Position numbers and translations under genes: made by a program. Below are positions 21,861 to 33,333 of a stretch of 64,000 nt of DNA, piece after piece. The stretch comes from Dipteronia dyeriana (taxonomy: Eukaryota; Streptophyta; Magnoliopsida; Sapindales; Sapindaceae). Positions within the stretch are counted from its first letter, which is position 1. Every line of letters begins with the position of its first letter. The stretch lies in contig CM065303.1 of NCBI GenBank assembly GCA_032871835.1, positions 25,180,001-25,244,000 on the forward strand, given 5' to 3'. The notes beneath the pieces are model-generated. The model was given only the letters and a program-made list of their open reading frames with translations. It did not search any database and had not been told where the DNA came from.

Positions 21861-22584
21861 CAAGTAGTTTAGATGTTTTATTAGAACTCCATTGAATTCA
21901 TGGTAATATTTAGATTATCTTTAACCTCTAAAAGTTTTATTGAATGATATTTCAGATTTTGGTCTTGTAATGCATAGTATAATTTTCATAATAAGACTGA
22001 GAATTTAAATTAATATCTTGAAGCTTATTCAAGATAATGCATTATTGTTTATGATTTTCACGTAGCGAGTTATATGGTGATTTTTTTTGTAAATAATAAT
22101 CTTTATGGATCTTTGATCTATTCTTGTATTCTAAATTCTACTTTTGGGTTTTAGAATTAGATTGATGATTGTTCTTGTAGTTTAGATATAATCTTTTTAA
22201 TCACGAAAGATAGAATGTAGATAATTGATTCATAGGACATTTTGATTATTTTTAAATTCTCGGTTTTAATTCTTTTGATTAATTGTATTAAAATTAATCT
22301 CATAAAAGATAAGAAGAGAACTACAAAAAGTTAGAAACTATTGGTGATAGTTCATAAAACATATTATGTTTTATTTATGAGAATAATTTTGTCTATGCAT
22401 TTATATTCTTAAGAGGGGAGAGAGTGATGTTAAGAATGTATAATTTAAAAGACTTTCCTTTTAAGGAAGAAATTGTATGCTTGTGATATTTATGTTGAAT
22501 AAATGTCATGTTTGTTGAATTGCAATTTTAGATGTCATTGGAGTTTGAGTTTTGACTTAGTTGTCAAAAAATTGTAAACTAATT
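21861..22584. other. AT-rich spacer, nothing recognised
   Basis: No frames resembling a family. Ends at the 5' LTR of the Sirevirus-like stub. Confidence 0.5.
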
Positions 22585-24589
22585 TGTAAGTTCTTTGGTT
22601 TTTGATTGGCTTATTTCGATTGACAAATCACATTTGGGGATAATTATGTAAGGGGAGTTTAGGTTGGCTATGCTCGTGATCAAGTTCAAGCTTCAAAGGT
22701 ATATCACTTGTTTAACTCTTTGAAGAGATTTAGTTGCACACACACACTAACATGCATTCATTCCTTGTTTGTCATTGCTCATGTGTGCATTCCTTCACAA
22801 TCACACTTGCACTTCATTTTTTTTTTATTGCATCTATGGTTGCATTTATGTTTCCATGATCATGCATTGCTTTTAATCATATGATTACTTATTGTGTGCA
22901 TTGATTTAGATTTGATTTGGTTATTTTAAGTATTGTGTCTTGTTTCGAAAGAATGGTTTTCAATGATTTAATTAATTTTCATAACTGACCTTTGTATGGT
23001 CTTGTTACCATAACATTTTATGCATTGCTTCAAAATGAGTTTTGAAAATTTCTATACAGACTAGACACTCATACCTTTCCAACGGTATATTATTCGTAAT
23101 ATTTCATGACCGTTTAGATTGGTTTTGAAATCTCCAAAGTGACCATAAAAACAGGGCATCTCTGTTGTTATCCATTTCTGACCTTTGGTCACTCATTTGA
23201 CCATAACTTTTTTTTTACAGTTATCCGAATCATATTTTGTTAATTGAAGTAGAAATTAGACTTCCATACTTTTTCAATGGTATATTACAAGAAAGATTTC
23301 GAAGTCGTTTGGTCACGTTTTGATATGCTTGAATTTCAAGGTGGAGTGTTGAGAGCAGTTTTCGCTCCCAAACTCTTCGTCCCCTCAAGGGGCAAAACTA
23401 GCAGCGAAAATTGTGGCAGCCATTTTCGCTCCCAAACTTTTCGCCCTCTCAAGGGATGAAACTAGGGGTGAAAAACTTGTTTGGGCAAAACGTCTTTTCT
23501 TGTACAACTCATTTTTATACCTTATATATATCATCTTCTTCCCAAATCAGACCTAGAGCTCTGAAATTGAATCCCCAAGAGAGAGAAATTGACTCCTAGA
23601 GAGAGAGCTCCCAAGAACACTTTTTTACTCAACCAAATCCCCATCCATGAACATCTAGCATCATTCTTCATCTTTCAAGCATGGGTCTTCATATGTTTCA
23701 TGACTAGGTAATCTCTACATGTCCTAGAACTTGGTGTTTCATTACTAGGCCATGTTTACCTAGGAATAGCATTTATTGCTTATTGAATGTATGCTTTTAT
23801 GTTTAATTGCAATTATAACATGTTTGGGTTGTTGATTGTTGGTTGAGATGTTTGTTTGTGATAGCTAGTGTTTAGAACGATTTTACCCTTCTAGTTAAAT
23901 CTTTATGCTTTGCATTTAGATATTGTTTAGGTCTAATTGATTGCATTTGTTAATTGTAATGATTGTTCTTTGCCATGTTTCATGACAACTTTTGTTGATT
24001 GGTTTTTGTTTGATAACTAGATATTAGACTCTCATAGCTATATCTAGTTAGGTCTTCTTGCACTTGCATTTAGACATTGATATTTAGGAATTGCATTTAT
24101 TGACATATTTGGATTCCTAGATAAGCATTTAATGTAGCCTAGCACAACTTGCATGTTTGAATATTTCATCATATTCACTTAGGTTGTTTTGACTCTTCAT
24201 TGAGGTTAAGTCTTGTGACTAATTGGTTAGTGCACAAGCATGTTGATCAAGAATCACTATTAAGGCCTTCTGGGTAGAGTGAAAGGGTTAGTAACTAGAG
24301 GGTGTGACGGGAGGTCAACCTAAGTTTTAAACTTTCATTCAATAGTGGATTTGAGGATCGAATGTGTGGCGCACATATCAGCCTGTGGTTTTTCCCATTT
24401 GGAGGGTTTCCATGTAAAGATCAAGTGTTCATTTTATCTTCCGCACTTTACACTTGATGTTGTATGTTTGTTTCATTGGTGAATTTTGAATATTGACTAA
24501 TCAAGAAAAATTGGTAATTGACTTGATTAAAACCTATTCACCCCCTCTCCCTTCTAGGTATAGACATACACACTTTCTAAGGAATTTCA
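22585..24589 (+). repeat. 5' LTR of element O
   Basis: Begins TGTAAGTTCTTTGG and ends GGAATTTCA, three bases before the primer-binding site. It matches the reverse complement of the N LTRs (50811-52992, 58070-60239) over its length. The left boundary is inferred from that match. Confidence 0.75.
23517..23531 (+). promoter_or_regulatory. TATA box of the O LTR
   Basis: ACCTTATATATATC lies in the middle of the LTR. The same sequence is found at the matching place in both N LTRs. It is the probable core promoter of this family. Confidence 0.55.
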
Positions 24590-24591
24590 AT

Positions 24592-24603
24592 TGGTATCAG
24601 AGC
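24592..24603 (+). other. primer-binding site of element O (initiator Met-tRNA type)
   Basis: TGGTATCAGAGC, a perfect match to the standard plant copia primer-binding site, begins two bases after the LTR end. Confidence 0.9.
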
Positions 24604-24713
24604 AGGTGCCTAGACATACTTAGGTGATGTGTGTTTTGTGTGTGTCTTGCATTTTTCATTTTGCTTGCTTGTTTGTTGCGTTTCATATACATCTCATTTA
24701 TAACCCAAACACT

Positions 24714-24945
24714 ATGAGTGAGCTTGGGATGAGTAAAGAGGGAGCTTCAAGCATAAGACCACCTTTGCTTAAGGGTGATAATTATGCCTCATGGAAAGGC
24801 AAGATGGAATCTTATATTTTCCAAATAGATAACCGAGCATAGATGGCAATTGAAGATGGATACACGCCTCCAACAATGACACCGATGATGGAGATGAAGT
24901 CCTCAAGTCTAAGTCTTAATGGAGCACACAAGAGTTTGAAGCTTA
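24714..24945 (+). pseudogene. gag N-terminus of a Sirevirus-like element, truncated
   Basis: Starts at ATG 24714. It contains RPPLLKGDNYASWKGKMESY, the conserved opening of this copia gag family, and then an in-frame TAG at 24840. After EDGYTPPTM the frame is lost, and similarity ends near 24945. Confidence 0.8.
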
Positions 24946-25034
24946 AATGTTAAAAGTTATGTGGTAAGATTGAAATTAATTTTTCAAGGTAATAATATTT
25001 TCAGCTTAAATGTTGAAAGTTATGTGGTAAGATT
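24940..25034. repeat. 32-bp direct repeat
   Basis: AGCTTAAATGTT-AAGTTATGTGGTAAGATT occurs at 24940-24971 and 25003-25034 with one mismatch. It begins exactly where gag homology ends and may mark the truncation breakpoint. Confidence 0.8.
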
Positions 25035-26283
25035 TATGGCTTGAAGGTTTTACTTGAAAATTAGTATTAAGTTTGCATATTTTAAGACTTCATTGACATA
25101 GTTAATCAAGTTTCCATACAATGGTGTTTAGTTTAATAAAGTATTGATATTTATGACTTTGTTAAAAGTTTTATTATGCCTTTAGACATAACCGAGGGTC
25201 AAAGGGAGTAAGTTTATTTTCCATGTGCTATGTGTTGTCATTTATATGACATTAAGAATTTTATCTTTAGTATTTTGAGGTTAAAAATCTCAAACAAGCT
25301 TATTTTGATAATGCTATTAAGAAAATATATTAATAGAGGACTTCAAGGATTGATATGATTACAAGTTTATTTGTTTAAAGTACATATTGGTAAAAGTGAT
25401 AAACTTACATAAGTTTTTAATTCCTCAAGTAAATTAGAGCATTCTCATAAGAAAAGGTCATGTATATATCTGCAAATAATAGTTTGATGTAAACTTAGTA
25501 TATATGTATTTATTATATAATTACATTAGTAGACTTTGCGAATTTCAAACCAATTTGGCATGTATTATTGAATAATAATAAAAAAAGGAGGTTTCATAGT
25601 ATTTGTAGAAGTTAATTGTTTCATGCTCACATGTATGTATGGATAATGAAATATGTGGTTTATTATGTGATGATTTCACTGTATTTATCTTCTCTGGATA
25701 TGATAAAAGATTTCGGAGTTTTAGTCATATGGATATATTGGTTGTTTGAGAAGATTTAAGAGTTGCAAGTTTCTAATAGCCATAAGTAAAATAACTCTTG
25801 ATATACTAACCAAGATATTTGACTCTGAGGTTTTGTAGAGCATGTTGTATCCTGCATTGAATGATTGAAAATTTTGTTGTGTTTGGTTAGCGTGAGTTGT
25901 CTTTTAATTAGATTAACTGCATTTATTTTATGCATGTTTGTTTTATATTCTCGAGAATATATTGTATATGCATGTTAAGATGTTTGCCATATTTGTTGTA
26001 GTGTGCACACGGATGATTGGTTATGGTAGAAATCTTAAAGATTTTAGCTTTGAGGGGACAATTCACTCATAAGGTATAAAATTTCTACTGATGATTGAAT
26101 ATTACTTAAGACAAAAAGATTTGCTTGCCTTAAGGGAGGTTTAACTCATGATCAAAATGTTTGGCAAATGAGTGTAAGATGTTTAAGACATTAAGTTTTC
26201 TTGTCTTAAGCTACTTCGTATAATGCGAAGTTGGACCTATATGAAAATAGGTATGGTGATCACATTTGCATGTAATTTCCATA
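25035..26283. other. spacer of unknown origin
   Basis: No protein family recognised in any frame. It may be the diverged interior of a retrotransposon, but nothing in the sequence proves this. Confidence 0.4.
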
Positions 26284-26288
26284 CCACA
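26284..26288. repeat. target-site duplication of the solo Tat LTR, left copy
   Basis: CCACA here and at 27132-27136. Confidence 0.9.
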
Positions 26289-27131
26289 TGTTGACAGTGA
26301 TTTCTGGATTAACCTCCCGCCACACAATTAATGCAGAATAATAGCTAATTGGGAATGAAATTAAACGGAAAATAAATAAAACAAAAAATTTTACGTGGTA
26401 AAACCCCAATGTAGGGAAACGTCCAGGGTTACTGATAACGGTAGGGAAAATTCACTATGCTAAAAGGAGATTACACACTTTAATCACAGCCCTCAGTTTC
26501 TCTCACCCTTTGTAAACAGAATTTGTGTTAACCCTTTTATGGGTATTATTTAAGTCTATTTATATATTCATAGAACCCTAATTCTTGGCGTAAAAGTAAG
26601 GAAAGTCCTTGTCATTTAATGGAATTCTAACTTCTTAGAGTTGTGCTATTCTTCTTTCCTGTTTTGATTTGATTGTATTTCGATTGTCCTTAGATCTCTT
26701 TCCTAATCTGCACTATGATATCCATAAAGAAGATTGTTTCCTTATCAGAGTATGCTTCTAGATATCTTATTTCAGCGGGCCTCTCCCTCTGCGTATGTGG
26801 GTTGTGATTCCATCGAATCTGGGTGCTATTTACGTGTCATACGTCCAATCACCTATTTTACTCGACCAGATTTTCTCCCCCCGATCAGTGGTTTTACTCG
26901 ATCGCAACATTCCCCCCGACCATCTTGACAACCCCGAGCGAATCTTCCTACCCGTTCGTATGTATTATCTTGGTCGGTGGTTTGACTGGTTTTCTTTTGT
27001 CAACTGGGGTTTATTCGATCTGATTGACTTCCAGTGACGTAGCACCCCCGACTCTTACCTTTTGCTGACATGTCACCCCCAACTCTTGCCTTTTGCTGAC
27101 GTGTCACATTGTCTAGAATTTACCAATAACA
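26289..27131 (-). mobile_element. solo LTR of the Tat family
   Basis: 843 bp, TGTTGACAG...CCAATAACA, in the same orientation as the LTRs at 4364 and 15250 and flanked by CCACA on both sides. No internal sequence remains, as expected after recombination between two LTRs. A short duplication near its right end (CACCCC-ACTCTT-CCTTTTGCTGAC, about 27041-27105) makes it longer than the other copies. Confidence 0.92.
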
Positions 27132-27136
27132 CCACA
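27132..27136. repeat. target-site duplication of the solo Tat LTR, right copy
   Basis: CCACA, identical to 26284-26288. Confidence 0.9.
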
Positions 27137-28441
27137 CATACATACCATTTTACTCGGGTAGGTAGAGCTAAGGGTATTTTGATTACATATGGTTTTATGT
27201 TGATTAAAGATGTAATGATCTTTGTAGTTGGATACTTAAGGTTCTATTGGACTAATGGGAAGGAATGTGTTACTCTCTTAAACATTCTTTGTAGCCAAGT
27301 ATAATTGTTTGTCAATTCGGAGAGTCGTTTTCTAAAATCAATTTTTTAAATAAAAAATAATAATGTCTATGTAGCTCAAGTGAGAGAATGTAAGATTTTT
27401 ATAAAATTGTGAGCAACGTATGACATTATATTTTGAGTTTATAAAAACCGAATTGATTGGAATATTTAAGTAAGTAAGAGTTGACTGGATAAAGCCCTTT
27501 ATTAATGTGATCAATATTGTTGGGTTCGGTGCACCTTAGCTACATTAAATATGTGTAGGATATGATATGGACTATTGTATATGTGTGACCTAGTATTCCT
27601 TTTAAGACTAGCCATCCTATTAGGGTTTTGAGAATCCTTTATTGCTTGAGATTCGAAGAAGTTATACTATTTATAGGGGGTCCTTACTCTCACTCATGAT
27701 ATGTTTTACATAACTGTCTCCCCATTAAACAATCTGAGAAAGGTGAGAAGAGAGTAGAAGACTTTCATGAAAAATGTTTGTGGAATTTGTTCTAAAAATG
27801 GGAATTTTTTTTGTTCAATATGCAGATCTAATTTTAAAGCTGAAAAAAAAATATACTCATAATCTACACTGCATTCTTTACAACTTCAATGAGACATTTA
27901 CACAAACAGTTTATACTCCTAGCCCCCATAAACCACATGCTCTCGTTAAAAGACCACACAAGATTATTAGATACAAAACACTAACAAAAAGTTCATGAAA
28001 AACTCGAATTATAATCCTCACATCCGTTCAAAGAAAACTAATTAAATTTAATATTGTTCCATATTCTTAGTCTAACAAGTTGCAGATGATGTTGGCTTAT
28101 TTCTTCTTTTTAAAGCTTTGGAATACTGACTAGAAAACCCAGAATAGAGCAAAGCTAACAAAACAAAGCCATAAGAATAAACACAACAATAAAGTGAGGC
28201 TCCAAAAACAAAAGGAAACACCTAGCCTTACAAAACAATTTTCCTAGAATCTTCCATCCCTAGCAGCTGTAATTAACGAATCCCTAAAACCTCCAATTTT
28301 ACGATGTCTCTTGTTTACTTAGATTTGTGTTTTATTATATTTTATTTTTTATTTTTGTAATTATAGATAAAGTTACTAAATTGTCCATCTATTTAACCGT
28401 AAAGTTAACAGTGTTTGATGGAATGACCATTGGTGTCACAT
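27137..28441. other. spacer, nothing firm
   Basis: Plus-strand frames at 27062-27304 and 27774-27998 show no family resemblance. On the minus strand a hydrophobic open stretch (about 28215-28065) is discussed under rejected items. Confidence 0.45.
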
Positions 28442-28500
28442 AGTTCACCTAAAGTGACCAAAGTTCACCTAAAGTGACCAAAGTTCACCTAAAGTGACCA
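28442..28500. repeat. 20-bp tandem repeat, three units
   Basis: Three copies of AGTTCACCTAAAGTGACCAA (the last incomplete). Confidence 0.92.
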
Positions 28501-29168
28501 TTTTGGAACAACTTTCCAATCTAGTGGCCATTTTGATAGTGTGTCATCAATTTGATGGACACCGAAGTAATTATCCCTTATTTTTTTTAATTAAGCAAAC
28601 TTGTTAATATATCATTTAGCACACCACTATTATCGTAATATGAGACTTATCAGTGGTGTAGACCGTAGACGTAAGAATAAAATAACATTAAAAAATTCTG
28701 AAACGTCTTTCTTAATGCAAAAACTCAAAAAATCATATACTTTGATTCTCCTTCACGGCATAAATCATAATTATACAATTTAACAAAAATATCAAAATCA
28801 TCCTTATTATTAACCAATTTAGAGAATTAAACAATATAGATTTTATTATTTCATTTTCTATTAATGTAATCTTATTTCAATTTATATCAAACTAATTTCT
28901 CTAATCCATTTGATTCCATTAAATGACTATTATACTCATATATATATAGAATACTTAAAATATTAAATTAACCATATTATTCATCAAAAATTATAAAAAG
29001 ACTTTAAAAAGATTACAAAAGTGTCTTTAGAGTTACATAAGCATTTTAAGATTACAAAAAATAATCATTCATGTAAAATTGCTAAAATATATTCTAAAAC
29101 TTATTTGAATAGAGGAAATAGGGGGTTTTAGCATTTTTTTTAGTTGGTGTTGCACGTGAGACAACTTT
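28501..29168. other. AT-rich spacer, nothing recognised
   Basis: No gene, RNA or element identified. Confidence 0.55.
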
Positions 29169-29404
29169 AATAACTTAAGTTTAAAATGCACCAAAGTAAG
29201 TGACTTCCAAAAATGCCCTTATTGTACACAGTTTTTAATTATTTTTTAACTTTAACTTTTAGAAGATACTTTGAAGTTGTCTGAGATCTACTTCACTCTC
29301 TAACTATCTTAAAGAGAAAAGCGTTGAAAACTGAAATCCAAATTCATCTTCTTCTCCAACGAGTTCGACGTTCATATAGTTATATAAGATCACTCATCTT
29401 ATCA

Positions 29405-29494
29405 GTTTCTTATCTCAGTTTCCACTTTGCCTCTCATTGTTTGAATATCAAATTTCACACAATGAGAGGCAAAGTGGAAACTGGGATAGGAAAC
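29405..29494. repeat. near-perfect hairpin, 36-bp arms, 18-nt loop
   Basis: The left arm 29405-29440 (ending CTTTGCCTCTCATTGT) pairs with the right arm 29459-29494 (starting ACAATGAGAGGCAAAG). By eye 34 of 36 positions pair. Such a foldback could give a small-RNA precursor if transcribed, or be a cruciform-forming relic of an insertion. The reading frame that spans it (29324-29530) is an accident of the palindrome. Confidence 0.9.
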
Positions 29495-29639
29495 CAACGA
29501 AGAGTGTTAATGCAACTTCAAAAAATGTAAATACTAAGCAATATATTGCAATTTAAAAGCAGAATCAATGAAACTCTAGGCTAAATATAATGATGGATCT
29601 CGCCTCTTTGAGTGGATTTGTAATTGAATGATTTTACTT

Positions 29640-29850
29640 TGTTCCGAGACTATTGAATAGGGTTCCCGAGTCTTTTATAACATGTCTCGAGACTTTGTAT
29701 AAGCTTCTGAGACTTTGTATAAACTTCTGAGACTTTGTATAAACTTTCCAAGACTTTTGAATAGAGTCCTGAGACTTTGTATAAGTTTTTCAAAACTTTT
29801 GAATAGGGTCCCGAGACTTTATTCTGAGACCTCGTATAAGTTTTATGAGG
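29640..29850. repeat. decayed tandem repeat, GAGACTTTGTATAA units
   Basis: About nine degenerate units of roughly 20 bp built on (C)GAGACTTTGTATAAGCTTCT, some extended by TTTTGAATAGGGTCC. Frames across it on both strands translate to the same repeated peptide and are artefacts. Confidence 0.8.
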
Positions 29851-30217
29851 CTTTGTACAACACAAAGTTTCGAACACACAAACACAAAGTCTCGAACAAC
29901 ATACAAAAGTCTCGGTAAGTTACTGTTCATCATCTTTTCCATTCGAAAATCCCAACCCTCAATAACTTTAACAATGGAATATTCAAAACCAAAACCCAAT
30001 CTAGGTTTTACATTGAACAAAGATCGACCCTCGAGTGCGTCAACATAGCGTCACTTCGTCGTCATTTGAGTGATCACCTGAGTTTCAACGGGACTTTCTC
30101 TCTCCACTTCATAACTATGTCACTGTAAATTGAATGAACGAAAGCTGACATGGAACAATTATTAGGGGTATTTTAATCCATTCACCATAATATATGCCTT
30201 TTAAACATAAGTTTTTA

Positions 30218-31043
30218 AAAGAATGATACTCTTGCATTGCCACATCCAAAAAGTGTCATTTGATTTTTAGACTCTATTTGAATATAAAAGAATCAGAAAT
30301 TCAAAGTACTCTTCTTATCCACCAACACGACTGTTAATAGGTTTAAAGTGGCTACTTTGAAATTGAGTAACAAAAAAAAAAACTATAAAACATCATTTCT
30401 TAGCTTGAGTGATGAGCAAATATCTTTTTCTTCAAGTCCCACAATGTACAATTATCAGCATGTTTGGGGGGTTTTTTTTTCCCCGACACTTGTGAAAGTA
30501 GAAATCTCTCAGTTACGAAAGTAGATATATACGAGAAGTTTTTTTCCTCCGATACTTGTAGGAGTAGATATCTCCCAATTTTAAGGGTAAAACCCTTTGT
30601 GCTCATATATTACTTACTCTCGGCCTTAACAAGTCAAGAGAGACTTCTAACCCTTTCGTTGTTGGATTTCAAAAATAATAATAAATAAATAAAAGCGAAA
30701 CAAACTAGCTTATATTTATATATAAACAATAGGTACAATGGTTAAATTATCCTTATAATATTAGCAACTAGCAAGAAACTATTTATCTTTAAAAAATAAT
30801 ATTAATTTTTTTAAAGAAAAATATCATCTCAAACTTGTATCTTATGAGGAGCAAACCATTTGGTCAACCTTATATTGTCATAATATCAAGTTTATTATTC
30901 ACTATCAAATTATAGAGTAAATGGTGCCAATGTCCCCTGAATTATTCATTTGTTGCTGATGTCCCCCTTAGATTCTTAAAATGGTTACTAAACCCCCTGA
31001 ATTGTCTGAAATTGGCACCAAGTCACAAAATCCAGATGGAAAT
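30218..31043. other. spacer, nothing firm
   Basis: Includes a two-unit degenerate repeat of about 70 bp at about 30475-30600 (CGACACTTGTGAAAGTAGAAA and related CGATACTTGTAGGAGTAGATA). No gene recognised. Confidence 0.45.
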
Positions 31044-31051
31044 CACTTTCG

Positions 31052-31578
31052 CCATGGCAATGGGGCAGATTCGGAGCGGGTTGACTCTTCCTGCAACTCG
31101 TTCCATTTTTTTTTTTGAAAACTCATCTCCTTATAAAACCCCACAATAGATGGAGCGGGGCGGGGTACGCTTTCCCCATACCCACTCAATTTAACCCATT
31201 TAATAAAATTATTTATTAAAATCTTGTCAAAAAAAATAATTTTTTTAAAAATAATAAATATATAAACTAATGATTATGATATAATATATAAAGTAATTCT
31301 AAAAAATAAATTGAAAATCATCGCTTAAACATAAATCTAAAAAATAATAAAATAAATTCAATCATTTTAAAACATAAACATTGAACTAAATAATAATAAA
31401 AATAAGTATTATATTTTAAGTGGGGCGGGGTGGGACGGGGATTATAAAACCCATCCTTGCCCCTACCCATTACTGGTTTTACTATCCATCCCCATCCCCA
31501 CCCCATTCTTACCCAATTGAAACCCATGCCCACCCTATAAAATGGAGAGGGTCCCCACAAATTATTTTACCATCCCTA
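31052..31578. mobile_element. non-autonomous hAT-type element
   Basis: A 527-bp element flanked by CACTTTCG (31044-31051) and CACTTTCC (31579-31586), seven of eight matching. The left end CCATGGCAATGGGGC and the right end CCATCCCTA are degenerate forms of the common hAT end TAGGGATGGCAATGGGGC. The ends are G-rich (GGGGCGGGGTGGGACGGGG at about 31422). No transposase. Confidence 0.75.
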
Positions 31579-31591
31579 CACTTTCCGTCCA

Positions 31592-32641
31592 TAAATGTCC
31601 TCACGTGACCTCCATGTGCAATTGTAATAAAGGGTAAAATGAGAATAACAAAAATTAAAGTTCAACAGTTCAACAGTTCAACAGTTCAACAGTTCAACAT
31701 CATCAACGTCGAACCTAGAATAATTCATCACCATCATCATTATCAACAGTTAAACATCAAACCCAAAACCTTACCACCATCATCATCCACCACACCAAAC
31801 CATTCTTCAAAAACAAAACAACACCAAACCTAGAACTTCAAGCCCAAAATTTCATCACCATCATCATCATCAACAACATCAAACTTGGAAATCAACAATA
31901 CCATCATCACCATGAATCTGGATCCAAAGAAAAAAAACAACAGTGTTCTTCCCCAAATTCAAACGAACCAACCATCAATTCTTCATCCAGCAACCCCTCC
32001 CACCATCAAAACCAAACCCAACAACCTCTCCGCCCCAAACTCGAACCCCAAACTCAAATTTACAAATTTTTATATAAAAGAATATTTTTTTTTCTTTCAA
32101 GAATCTAATAACAAAAAAAATATACATACAAACAAAAGTCAAATACTCAACCAAATAAAAAAAGGTTGAAGATCTTGAAAGGTGAAAATATATGGAATAT
32201 GAAAGAAAAAAATTTTAAAAACAAAAAACAAAAAACAAAAATTTGATTTGTTGAGTTTCCTGGAACCCGACTGTCATGCCCTAAACAATTTTTAGAATGA
32301 AAATTTGTTTGAGCTTTGATTTTGTAGGTATGTGGGATTTAATTAAGAACATGAAAAAGGAGATAGATCAGCCTGAAAGTCAAAAAAGATCGAGTGAATA
32401 GAGAGAGTTTGTGAGAAATGTAATTTCATTCATGAAGAAGGAAATATATCAGATTAAGAGTTAGTTTTTGAGAAATGTAATTTTTAAAGATTATTTTCTT
32501 TTTAATTTTTTATCTTAAATATTTAATATCAAAATTTCATTTTTTTCTTTTTTGGTTTTTTTAATTATATGCTTTAATTTTTGTTATTCCTATTTTACCC
32601 TTTATTACAATCACAAATGGAAGTCACGTGACATGATTTAT
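31592..32641. mobile_element. element with inverted repeats of about 70 bp and an ATC-rich interior
   Basis: 31592-31660 is the inverse of 32572-32640. Both contain TCACGTGAC, then TTGTAATAAAGGGTAAAAT and AATAACAAAAATTAAAG when read inward. About 85% identical by eye. The interior starts with about five copies of GTTCAACA (31660-31699) and continues with CATCATCACC-type low complexity. The plus-strand frames at 31639-32169 are low complexity. It is a non-autonomous DNA element, possibly Mutator-like from its long terminal repeats, but this is inference. Confidence 0.6.
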
Positions 32642-32756
32642 ATTAAAATTGTATTAAAAAAAATTGAATTCAAAAATTTGTAACTATTATGCAAGTTTTA
32701 TTTGTTTTAAATGAGTGTAATTATTTAAAACGTTTTATTTGGCATCAACTTTAATA

Positions 32757-32953
32757 TGTTTAAATAGTATAAAATCATTTTGAATGTTGATAACTGATAA
32801 CAAGTTATTGAAACGTTTTTTTTTTAAATTGAAGTTATTGCTAATTCAAATTTTATTTCATTATAATGGTTGGTGATTAATTTTGTTTTTCAGTTTTAAT
32901 TTTCTAATCCTATAAATAGAGGTTTTGCCTCATTCACAAAATACACAACAGTT
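32757..32953 (+). repeat. left part of the LTR of copia element H, interrupted by element S
   Basis: Starts TGTTTAAATAG and contains GTTATTGAAACG and a strong TATA box CCTATAAATAGAGG (about 32908-32921). It resembles the 5' half of Tork-type copia LTRs. It ends at the S target site CAGTT (32949-32953). The LTR continues at 43587 on the other side of S. The left boundary is inferred. Confidence 0.6.
32949..32953. repeat. target-site duplication of element S, left copy
   Basis: CAGTT, identical to 43582-43586. Confidence 0.93.
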
Positions 32954-33160
32954 TGTTAGGTTTTAGTTTGTGTTGGCATGAATTCCATATCAAAATGATG
33001 TTTACTTGTAATGACTTAGTTGTTTAGGTTCATGATGATTCAAGCTTCAAGGAAGAAGAAACAACAAGTCAAAGCAAGTTCTAAGTCTTCAAAGAGAAAT
33101 GATGCAATTTGGTTCTACAAAGGTATACTAAGATCTTATCTTTCTCTTACAAGGCTTAGG

Positions 33161-33333
33161 AACACACACATATCATACATTTGTGTCTCTGCATAGTTGT
33201 GCACCTTTAAAGGCACAAACACACATATCTTACATTTGTGTCCCTGCATCGTTGTGCACCTGTATAGGCACACACATACAATTCATTCATATATGTCCCT
33301 GCATCATTTTGCACCATGTATAACACATTCACA
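33161..33333 (+). repeat. tandem repeat in S LTR, three units of about 57 bp
   Basis: Each unit has ACACACATA...CAT, then TGTCCCTGCATCGTTGTGCACC (first unit slightly changed) and a short tail. The same array is at 41166-41340 in the 3' LTR. Confidence 0.8.

Larger units (their letters stand above)
22585..24945 (+). mobile_element. Sirevirus-like copia element O: 5' LTR plus start of internal region, truncated
   Basis: An LTR of about 2 kb followed by a methionine-tRNA primer site and a broken gag start. The LTR is the same family as element N: the same CTTTCTA-GGAATTT end, the same ATATATATC promoter region and the same TTTCGCTCCCAAAC motif. Homology to gag stops near 24945 and no second LTR is found in this orientation, so the element is 3'-truncated. 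Confidence 0.78.
29169..30217. mobile_element. possible inverted-repeat element of about 1 kb
   Basis: The left end (TAACTTAAGTTTAAAATGCA, about 29171-29190) pairs with the right end (TGCCTTTTAAACATAAGTTT, about 30195-30214) in inverted orientation, and weaker similarity continues inward. The interior holds a 36-bp hairpin and a decayed tandem repeat. No target duplication or coding region was found, so this stays tentative. Confidence 0.4.

Noticed and set aside
28065..28220. Hydrophobic open stretch of about 50 codons on the minus strand, ending in a Lys/Arg-rich tail
   Set aside because: T-rich DNA gives Phe/Leu/Val/Cys by chance. There is no upstream exon or clear splice acceptor and no family recognised, although a last exon of a membrane protein cannot be wholly excluded.
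29324..29530. Plus-strand frame across the hairpin
   Set aside because: Openness follows from the palindrome; no family resemblance.
29650..30048. Overlapping frames on both strands over the GAGACTTTGTATAA repeat
   Set aside because: Repeated peptide from a tandem repeat.
31639..32169. His/Asn/Pro-rich plus-strand frames
   Set aside because: Low-complexity ATC/AAC-rich DNA of an inverted-repeat element.
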